From positions 1 to 7,905 of the forward strand of contig JAJFMO010000144.1 in the NCBI GenBank assembly GCA_020697475.1: 7,905 nt of DNA, read 5' to 3'. The stretch's first letter is position 1, and each line of letters begins with the position of its first letter. Origin of the DNA: Paenibacillaceae bacterium (lineage in GTDB: Bacteria > Bacillota > Bacilli > Paenibacillales > NBRC-103111). This document shows, piece by piece, positions 1 through 5,236 of this stretch. Under the pieces are notes generated by a model, which was given only the letters and a program-made list of their open reading frames with translations, did no database searches and was not told where the DNA came from. A program made the position numbers and the translations under genes.

Positions 1-147
1 CTCCTGGGCTGTCAACAGCGCCACATTGCCGATCTCCTTCAAATACAGGCGAATGGGATCATCAATTCTTACATCTGCAGCAAGCGACGATAAGTGCAAC
101 TCATGAATATTTTGAAATTCGGCTTCTGCCGTACGCTTGTCTTCCAT
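1..147 (-). CDS. RNA polymerase sigma-70 family factor, N-terminal part (partial, runs off the left edge)
   Basis: The 49 visible codons end in DPIRLYLKEIG (residues 30-40) followed by NVALLTAQE. This is the region 1.2 signature of primary or primary-like sigma factors (compare the DPVRMYLKEIG...LLSAEEE pattern of SigA/RpoD), a region that contacts promoter DNA near the -10 element. The first 28 residues are acidic and polar and too short to hold a full region 1.1, so this may be a group-2-like paralogue rather than the housekeeping SigA, which in Bacillus has region 1.2 more than 100 residues in. The ATG at 147-145 is preceded by an AAGGA-type Shine-Dalgarno about 8-9 nt upstream. Another in-frame ATG lies 8 codons further upstream (171-169) but has a poorer ribosome site. 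A strong promoter lies upstream (318-290). The family assignment rests on this short motif alone; regions 2-4 are outside the window. Confidence 0.75.
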   Translation of the reverse strand, partial: MEDKRTAEAEFQNIHELHLSSLAADVRIDDPIRLYLKEIGNVALLTAQE

Positions 148-219
148 GTTCGCCGTCCTTTCCCTTACCATAATGCCAAAATCACGCTTGCTAAAAACCA
201 CTCTGCCAAAAAACACTTA

Positions 220-248
220 TTGACAATTCCACATCGATATGGTATCGT
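220..248 (+). promoter_or_regulatory. Promoter-like element facing the sigma-gene promoter
   Basis: TTGACA (220-225, perfect -35), a 17-nt spacer, then TATCGT (243-248, 4 of 6), with TGG before it as in an extended -10. It points right, toward the minus-strand promoter at 290-318 and the 3' end of the DUF2203 gene. No plus-strand gene follows within reach, so if active it would make a short antisense or non-coding transcript. It could also be chance in an AT-rich spacer. Confidence 0.35.
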
Positions 249-299
249 ATTAATATCTATGAATTCAGTATTAACAATTTATGTTATATAGTATACCAT
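239..299. repeat. 12-bp imperfect inverted repeat between sigma gene and DUF2203 gene
   Basis: ATGGTATCGTAT (239-250) is repeated inverted at 288-299, where the minus strand reads ATGGTATACTAT: 10 of 12 positions match. Each arm covers the extended -10 of one of the two facing promoter elements. The left arm also forms a small perfect hairpin, CGATA-tgg-TATCG (235-247). Part of the similarity follows from both arms being promoter -10 regions. The rest may be an operator for a repressor. Confidence 0.4.
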
Positions 300-318
300 T
301 TTCATGGCATAATTTCAA
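290..318 (-). promoter_or_regulatory. Sigma-A-type promoter for the sigma-factor gene
   Basis: Read on the minus strand: TTGAAA (318-313), a 17-nt spacer, then TATACT (295-290), with TGG directly before the -10, giving an extended -10 element. Both hexamers match consensus at 5 of 6 positions. The predicted transcription start is near 283, which gives the sigma gene a leader of roughly 135 nt. The spacer carries a small palindrome (CCAT-tttc-ATGG, 296-307). Confidence 0.7.
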
Positions 319-400
319 TGAAATCTGCCTTGCAGTTCTGCGCTTCAACTCCCGCCTGACGAAAACCCCCTCGCCATCCATTTGTGTCATGGAAATCCTT

Positions 401-832
401 TCACTCGTCCAACTTTTTTCGCCCCCTAAATCCGTCATAAAGACCATGGTAATGCTCAACCTTCTCCTCGCCTTGCCTCCAGCACAGCAGCACTTCTTCC
501 CCGGCGATCACCGCAGGAAAATCAATCAATCCCGATTCCAGATCCTTCAACTCAACGCCCATCAGATTAAAGCTCTCGAGCATCGTCCTAAGCTCCATCT
601 GCATAAATTCCAGCTCGCACTCCATTGTAAAGAACGGATCCGGCTCGTCCGACCGTTGTCCTGATTGCCTTCCCGAACCCGACCCCGAACGCTTCGCTCG
701 TTCTTTCATCTCCTGCAGTTCCATATAGGCCCCTTCGAATTGCCGACCTAACTCTTGCATTTTCTCCAGTTCCTTACGAACTTGCGGCAGTATGGCATTC
801 GCCTCGTTCACCGTGAACATCTTTTTCGCCAA
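401..832 (-). CDS. DUF2203 family protein
   Basis: Small soluble protein of unknown function. The start, MFTVNEANAILPQVRKEL, and the C-terminal stretch GVELKDLESGLIDFPA followed by GEEVLLCWRQGE and a final GFxGRK pattern match the DUF2203 family as I know it. The first half is a charged helical segment with coiled-coil character, interrupted by a Ser/Gly/Arg-rich insertion (SGSGSGRQSGQRSDEPDP). There are no membrane segments or catalytic motifs. Start choice: an in-frame ATG exists at 847-845, but it overlaps a strong GGAGGAG Shine-Dalgarno (845-839). That site lies exactly 6 nt before a TTG at 832-830, so TTG (giving MAKKMFTVNEA...) is the likelier start; with the ATG the protein would be 5 residues longer (148 aa). 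The gene is divergent from the MFS gene, with about 100 bp between them. No convincing terminator follows. Confidence 0.85.
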   Translation of the reverse strand: MAKKMFTVNEANAILPQVRKELEKMQELGRQFEGAYMELQEMKERAKRSGSGSGRQSGQRSDEPDPFFTMECELEFMQMELRTMLESFNLMGVELKDLESGLIDFPAVIAGEEVLLCWRQGEEKVEHYHGLYDGFRGRKKLDE

Positions 833-838
833 AAGGAA

Positions 839-845
839 CTCCTCC
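839..845 (-). promoter_or_regulatory. Ribosome binding site supporting a TTG start for the DUF2203 gene
   Basis: GGAGGAG on the minus strand, 6 nt upstream of TTG (832-830). The upstream ATG at 847-845 overlaps this site and has no purine-rich site of its own in the 20 nt before it. Confidence 0.6.
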
Positions 846-900
846 ATCGATGGATTGATCGCGCTGCGTAAAATCCATTTCTCAAAATGTAGTTTCGCTA

Positions 901-911
901 TATAATATAAT
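901..911 (+). promoter_or_regulatory. Probable -10 region for the MFS transporter gene
   Basis: Two overlapping perfect TATAAT hexamers (901-906 and 906-911) lie 26-31 nt before the ATG at 937. No good -35 is seen; at 17-nt spacing from the first box the sequence is TTTCTC. The leader would be only about 20-25 nt and would carry the Shine-Dalgarno GGAGG (926-930). Confidence 0.4.
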
Positions 912-936
912 GAACGAATATAGCCGGAGGTACTCT

Positions 937-2322
937 ATGAAATGGACTGCCCTATGGAAAGAACAGCATCCGACCGTACACCGTATTCTGGTCGCCAGAG
1001 CGCTGCGCAGCATCAGCCAAGGGATCGCCGTCGTCGACCTGACGCTGTACTTGAAAGATCTAAGTTGGACGGGGACGCAGATCGGAGCCGTATTGACGAC
1101 CGCCGGCATTGTCGGGGCGCTGTTCATCTTGGCGGTTGGTATTGTCAGCGACCGAACGGGGCGCAAGATGTTCCTGTTCTATTATGAACTGTTAACGGCC
1201 ATAGCCGCCTTGCTCGCCGTCATAACAACCAATTCTCTCATCTTGTCTCTCATTATTATTATCGCAGGTTTCGGTCGCGGGCAAAATGGTGCCGCCGGTC
1301 CATTCACGCCGGTAGAGCAAGCATGGCTTGCGGCCTACGTTCCCCAGACGAAGCGCGGCAGCGTGTTCAGCTTGAACAATGCCATTGGCTGCTTCGGCAT
1401 GGCGATCGGTTCCGTTCTGGCCGGCGGCACTGTACTATGGAACCATGCGCTTCCCGGCGATTTGGCTTATCGCCCCTTGTTCGCCCTGATGTTCGTCATG
1501 TCGCTGTTCTGCGCTTGGGTCATCCTGTCCGCCCCGCCTGAACATAGTTCGGAAACCGTCATCGCCACCGAAACTCAGGCTATCCTCGGCCATTCAGCAT
1601 CCTCCGCGAAGCTCGATCCAGTGAATCCCGATCCCACGAATATCGCAACCCCAACCGCCGAAGACCCATCCACTCCAAGCCGTTGGAAAACGCCTGTGGA
1701 AACCGATCCGAAGCTTCGCCGCCAGGAAAACTGGAACTTGTTCAAGCTGTCGATCGTCAACGGCCTGAGCGGTCTTGCACTCGGCTTGATCAGCCCGATG
1801 ATGGCGTATTGGTTCGCCCTGAAGTTCGACGCCACGACCGCCGAGATCGGCTTCACGATCGCGCTGTCCGCCGTCTTCACCGGCTTCTCCTCGCTCGGCA
1901 TCGGCTGGCTGTCCGACCGCGTCGGCATGGTTCGCTCCGTCGTCTGGCTGCGCATCTTCAGCACCGTGCTGATCGCCCTTCTGCCGATCGTCCCGTTCTA
2001 TTGGCTCGCCTCGGCCATATACATTCTGCGTTCGGCCTTGAGCCGGGGAACGCAAGGCGCCCGCGCCGCACTCAGCACCAGCTTGACGCGCGACAGCCGC
2101 AGGGGCTTCTCCGCCAGCATCAACTCATTGTCCGTACGCGCCACCTCATCGGTCGGACCTACGATCTCCGGCTACCTGATGAGCTTAAATCAGCTCGCCT
2201 TGCCGTTTTATATCACCGCTGCCGTGCAGTTCGTGTCCGTGTGCATGTACCATCGCTTCTTCCGCTCGTTCGACTATGCAGACGGTCAACCGGCCGCCAA
2301 ATCGAACGCCAAGCCTGCGTGA
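937..2322 (+). CDS. Major facilitator superfamily (MFS) transporter
   Basis: 461-residue inner-membrane secondary transporter with about 12 hydrophobic segments in two halves. The loop after helix 2 carries the MFS signature GIVSDRTGRK (about residues 68-77), and the second half has the matching GIGWLSDRVG (about residues 321-330), as expected from the internal duplication. The halves are joined by a long hydrophilic Thr/Pro/Ser-rich loop (about residues 199-266), longer than usual for the family. The substrate cannot be read from the sequence; drug, sugar or metabolite efflux are all possible. Start choice: the frame is open from an ATG at 910, but GGAGG (926-930) sits 6 nt before the ATG at 937, so translation should start at MKWTALW. 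The gene is divergent from the DUF2203 gene and converges on the deacetylase gene with 47 bp between stop codons. Confidence 0.88.
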   Translation: MKWTALWKEQHPTVHRILVARALRSISQGIAVVDLTLYLKDLSWTGTQIGAVLTTAGIVGALFILAVGIVSDRTGRKMFLFYYELLTAIAALLAVITTNSLILSLIIIIAGFGRGQNGAAGPFTPVEQAWLAAYVPQTKRGSVFSLNNAIGCFGMAIGSVLAGGTVLWNHALPGDLAYRPLFALMFVMSLFCAWVILSAPPEHSSETVIATETQAILGHSASSAKLDPVNPDPTNIATPTAEDPSTPSRWKTPVETDPKLRRQENWNLFKLSIVNGLSGLALGLISPMMAYWFALKFDATTAEIGFTIALSAVFTGFSSLGIGWLSDRVGMVRSVVWLRIFSTVLIALLPIVPFYWLASAIYILRSALSRGTQGARAALSTSLTRDSRRGFSASINSLSVRATSSVGPTISGYLMSLNQLALPFYITAAVQFVSVCMYHRFFRSFDYADGQPAAKSNAKPA

Positions 2323-2369
2323 TCGGCAAGTCCCGCGCATGGCTGTCCGCAGCCGAAGCCGCACTCGCA

Positions 2370-3698
2370 TCAAGCGCTATATCGATTCATCAATTCCTTG
2401 CGCGACATAGCGATAATCTTAGGCTGCAACAGCTCCGGTTTGCTCTGCAGCCGTCCCTTGCCTTCCGGATGCACCGCATATAACAACAGCCGTAAATAAA
2501 CATTTGCCGACACGGCAAACAATCCATGCGGCAAGCCGATCACCGTAAACCCAAGCCGCACCGCTCCTCGATGAATCATACTGATCCCGTACAAGCCTTT
2601 GACATCCCGGTATTTCGGATCGGCAAGCATCCGCCGTACCTTGGGCAACAAAAGCTCTACCCCACGGATCATCTTGATCGCCAGCTGCACCGGCGAGTGC
2701 GACTCGTCGGCGATGCTGAATAGCTGCTCGTTGTCGAAATGCAGCTCGGCAACTTGGTCGCCGCGCCGGATCGTCTCCCCGTCGGACAGCGTCAACACCT
2801 GGCTGCCCTGATATTTGCGCACGCGCAGCTTGAGCAACGGATTCTGTTCATCGACAGGCTCCACCTTGAGCATTCGCTCAAATCCGTGCTCCCATAGCAT
2901 CCAGACGGACAGCAGCAGCTTCTTCGCCCGACCCATCGCCCGACCCGAACGATCGCCTGCCTCTTCGCTCTCGCCTTGAACGCGGAAATTCGGTTTGTCC
3001 GGCACCATCTCGTCCACCCTCACACAGCGAATGCCCTGCCGTCTCAGCTTCTCGATGAGCGGCGGAAGCGCCCGAAGCATGTACTCCGGCGCATCCGAAT
3101 CGGCTCCGTACGTCTCCCCGCTGTCATGCAGCAGCACGATATCTCCGTCTCCGACTTTGCCCATCAGCCTGCTCTCGAGCTTGGTCTTGCCGATTTTGCT
3201 GCTCCAATCCCGAGGCATCCTTGACCAGAAAATAATTCGATAAAGCCGAAGTCGCCAAAGATCGAACAAGTTCAAAATCCCCCATGGCGGCCTGTAGAAC
3301 GTCGGCCGCACTCCCGTGATCTGTTCGATCGCTTTCGCCGTTGCATCCACCTGGCCGTGGGCAACCATGCCCGGGGTCAACAGCCAATTGGATATGTGAA
3401 AATAATTGTGAATACCGATCTGATGGCCTTCACGATGGATGTCGGCCACAATGTCAGGATAACGCTCGACGTTCGATCCAAGCAGGAAGAAAGTCGCCTT
3501 CACCTGATTGCGCTTCAGAACCTCCAGCAGCAGCGGCGTATACGTCGGATGCGGTCCGTCATCGAACGTTAGCGCTACTTTCCCCGTGTCTTTCCCCCGT
3601 CGATGCACTCCGAACGAGAACATTCGGGTGGCAATCCAGGGCAATGCCGTATACCCAAGTATGACGATGATTGCAAATGCGATCCATTTACCCCCCAT
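2370..3698 (-). CDS. Membrane-anchored polysaccharide deacetylase (NodB/CE4) with YkoP-like C-terminal domain
   Basis: 442 aa. An N-terminal hydrophobic segment (about residues 5-25) should anchor the protein with its catalytic part outside the membrane. The NodB domain spans about residues 38-232 and has the full carbohydrate esterase 4 motif set: TFDDGP (44-49, catalytic and metal Asp46/Asp47), HNYFH (97-101, metal histidines; the usual Ser/Thr after the first His is Asn here), RPPWG (136-140), RDW (163-165) and LLHD (189-192). It should therefore be able to remove N-acetyl (or O-acyl) groups from a glycan. After an acidic/Arg linker (about 233-258) comes a second domain (about 259-442) that I recognise as similar to Bacillus YkoP; its function is unknown. 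Start: the ATG at 3698 has AGGGGG just upstream. The gene lies 34 bp downstream of a glycosyltransferase gene on the same strand and is very probably co-transcribed with it. Confidence 0.88.
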   Translation of the reverse strand: MGGKWIAFAIIVILGYTALPWIATRMFSFGVHRRGKDTGKVALTFDDGPHPTYTPLLLEVLKRNQVKATFFLLGSNVERYPDIVADIHREGHQIGIHNYFHISNWLLTPGMVAHGQVDATAKAIEQITGVRPTFYRPPWGILNLFDLWRLRLYRIIFWSRMPRDWSSKIGKTKLESRLMGKVGDGDIVLLHDSGETYGADSDAPEYMLRALPPLIEKLRRQGIRCVRVDEMVPDKPNFRVQGESEEAGDRSGRAMGRAKKLLLSVWMLWEHGFERMLKVEPVDEQNPLLKLRVRKYQGSQVLTLSDGETIRRGDQVAELHFDNEQLFSIADESHSPVQLAIKMIRGVELLLPKVRRMLADPKYRDVKGLYGISMIHRGAVRLGFTVIGLPHGLFAVSANVYLRLLLYAVHPEGKGRLQSKPELLQPKIIAMSRKELMNRYSA

Positions 3699-3732
3699 TC
3701 GCGCCCCCCTCGCGTCTTGCCGTCATGCGGCC

Positions 3733-4902
3733 TTATGTATATTGTCGGATGTACGCCCTTAAGCGTCCAGAGGAAGTTTTGCTTGTCTCTACCGTTCGCT
3801 TGAGCGCCTCTAGCGCTGCCGCCCGATATTTGCAACGGTTGGCGCGGTTCTTCATCTCTTGCAAAAGCTCCGGGTGATCGAGAAGCTCCGACATCCTCGA
3901 GAGCAAACTGCCGTCGTCCTCAGCCAATACCGCCACACCTTCGCGAAGCAAGTATTCGCAGTTATCCTGCTCCTGTCCGGGCAGCGGATGGAACAAAATC
4001 ATCGGCAGCTCGGCAGCCATCGCCTCCGACGTCGTCAGCCCTCCCGGCTTCGTGACGATCAGGTCGGATATCGCCATCAATTCCCGCACATAATCGATAT
4101 AGCCAAGCACATGAACGCGATGCCGGAAGCCGGCCGCCTCCGTCGTTAATTGCTTGCGCAGCTTCTCATTCTGGCCGCACACGATAATAAATTGCAAATC
4201 GTCGGGCAGCAGCTCGGAATTGAGCAGTGACGTCAGCGATTTGCCGATCATGCCGAAGCCGCCGCCCATGACCAGCACCGTGCGTGCGTCGCGGTCAAGC
4301 CCGTACTGCTTCATCAATCGGTCACGGTCGGGCTTGGAATTGTAACCCGGACGGATCGGAATGCCGGTCACGGCGATTTGCGATTCGCGGACGTGCTTGT
4401 TGAGCAGCGCCTCGCGAACATAATCCGAGCCCACGATATATTGTTCAGTATACGGATGAATCCAGTAGCTGTGATCCGTATGATCCGTAATGATCGTCAC
4501 CGTCGGAACGTCGGTCAGGCCGTGCGATTTCAAGGCGGACATGGCCGCCGCGGCCGAAGGGAACGTGCTGACGACGACATCGGGCCCGGTCTGGTTCAAT
4601 AGCTTCAGCAATCTGCTCAACACGAGCGAAGACGTTCTTTTTAACAAATAGCTTAAGGCGTTGTCCTTCCGGGTCTTGCGAAACAAATAGCCGTATATGG
4701 AGGGAAAGTGTTTGATGCACTGGATATAGCAGCGTTTGGCCACGACGTGAAGATGCGGATAGGACCACTCGGTGAAATCGATCACTTCCACGTGCAGATT
4801 CGGCCGAAATAAACGAGCCGCTTCAGACAAGGCGGACGCTGCTTGCCTGTGCCCTTCCCCCAAACTCCCGGTGAGCACCAGTATCCTGGGATGGTCGTTC
4901 AT
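3733..4902 (-). CDS. UgtP/MGDG-synthase-like glycosyltransferase (GT28 family)
   Basis: 389 aa, close to Bacillus UgtP in length (about 380). The N-terminal half opens with ILVLTGSLGEGHRQAA (residues 7-22), the acceptor-binding start of the MGDG synthase family, and includes FTEW (43-46) and TIITDHTDH (136-144). The C-terminal half has VMGGGFGMIG (211-220), VCGQN (241-245), LGYID (266-270) and the nucleotide-sugar-binding block TKPGGLTTSEAMA (284-296) with PLPGQEQDN (306-314), typical of GT28. It should transfer a sugar from a UDP-sugar to a lipid such as diacylglycerol, at the inner face of the membrane; the exact sugar and acceptor are unknown. Start: the frame is open to 5064, but the ATG at 4902 has GGAAGG 6 nt upstream and begins exactly at the conserved domain. 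An ATG at 4920 is the alternative. First gene of an operon with the NodB-YkoP gene. Confidence 0.9.
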   Translation of the reverse strand: MNDHPRILVLTGSLGEGHRQAASALSEAARLFRPNLHVEVIDFTEWSYPHLHVVAKRCYIQCIKHFPSIYGYLFRKTRKDNALSYLLKRTSSLVLSRLLKLLNQTGPDVVVSTFPSAAAAMSALKSHGLTDVPTVTIITDHTDHSYWIHPYTEQYIVGSDYVREALLNKHVRESQIAVTGIPIRPGYNSKPDRDRLMKQYGLDRDARTVLVMGGGFGMIGKSLTSLLNSELLPDDLQFIIVCGQNEKLRKQLTTEAAGFRHRVHVLGYIDYVRELMAISDLIVTKPGGLTTSEAMAAELPMILFHPLPGQEQDNCEYLLREGVAVLAEDDGSLLSRMSELLDHPELLQEMKNRANRCKYRAAALEALKRTVETSKTSSGRLRAYIRQYT

Positions 4903-4944
4903 CCTGACCCTTCCTTCCATGCGAAAATAACAGCTTCGTCCTTC

Positions 4945-4973
4945 ATTATAACCGTTAATAGCCCCGAACTTAA
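4945..4973 (-). promoter_or_regulatory. Candidate proximal promoter of the glycosyltransferase-deacetylase operon
   Basis: Minus strand TATAAT (4950-4945, perfect -10) with TTAAGT at 17-nt spacing (4973-4968), a weak -35 matching at 3 of 6 positions. The start would be near 4938, leaving a leader of about 36 nt. Confidence 0.4.
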
Positions 4974-5063
4974 ACCGACCCGCGCATGGTTCGGCAGCTA
5001 GTCTTAAGTCGTGTCTGGCGAACGAAATTTTGCCTGAAGAGGATGTGTATGATGGCAAACGCA

Positions 5064-5072
5064 ATTATACCA
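5064..5072 (-). promoter_or_regulatory. Extended -10 of the distal operon promoter
   Basis: Minus strand TGGTATAAT: a perfect TATAAT (5069-5064) preceded by TGG. The sequence at the -35 distance (ATCCAA, 5092-5087) is poor, so the promoter would rely on the extended -10 or on an activator. It would give a leader of about 155 nt before the ATG at 4902. Confidence 0.5.
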
Positions 5073-5097
5073 TTTTATAGGCTAAGTTGGATATTTC

Positions 5098-5113
5098 TGT
5101 CCGAAAGTGTCCG
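5098..5113. repeat. Tandem direct repeat TGTCCG-N4-TGTCCG
   Basis: Two identical hexamers with a 10-bp period (5098-5103 and 5108-5113), so both face the same side of the helix. Relative to the predicted start near 5057 they fall at about -41 to -56, just upstream of the -35 position of a promoter with a poor -35. This geometry is common for OmpR-type response regulators; the binding protein is unknown. Confidence 0.45.
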
Positions 5114-5174
5114 TCACCTAATACTATCATAATGGCGGAAAAATGAAATATACCCTTGAACTCCGCCGCAAGCG

Positions 5175-5211
5175 AAAAACGCCCCAAGTTCAATTGAACC
5201 TGCGGGGCGTT
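5175..5211 (-). terminator. Rho-independent terminator of the solute-binding protein gene
   Basis: On the minus strand an 8-bp GC-rich stem (AACGCCCC at 5211-5204 with GGGGCGTT at 5185-5178) closes a loop containing the palindrome GTTCAATTGAAC and runs straight into five T residues (5179-5175). It begins 26 nt after the SBP stop codon. The T tract is on the minus-strand side only, so it serves the SBP gene. Confidence 0.9.
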
Positions 5212-5236
5212 CATCATCGCTTCGTGTGCAGCTTGC

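Larger units (their letters stand above)
4903..5236. other. 334-bp intergenic region: operon promoters and SBP terminator
   Basis: No gene is supported here. The part next to the SBP gene holds its terminator (5175-5211). The middle holds a tandem hexamer repeat (5098-5113) and a -10 box (5069-5064). The part next to the glycosyltransferase gene holds a second -10 box (4950-4945) and an imperfect hairpin (CCGAaCC/GGgTCGG on the minus strand, 4975-4994), which lies in the leader if the distal promoter is used. Confidence 0.6.

Noticed and set aside
377..393. Hairpin TCCAT-N7-ATGGA just after the DUF2203 stop codon.
   Set aside because: The stem is short and AT-rich, without a T tract on the minus strand; too weak to call a terminator.
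2341..2354. Small hairpin GGCTG-tccg-CAGCC between the convergent MFS and deacetylase genes.
   Set aside because: The stem is only 5 bp and there is no T tract on either side, so it is not a credible rho-independent terminator.
1683..2483. A 266-codon open frame on the plus strand inside the MFS gene, running past its end.
   Set aside because: Its product is Arg-rich and lacks domain features, while the overlapping frame encodes clear MFS helices and motifs.
4903..5064. In-frame 54-codon N-terminal extension of the glycosyltransferase.
   Set aside because: The family's conserved start and a good Shine-Dalgarno both fit the ATG at 4902. The extension covers the -10 boxes and reads as non-coding.
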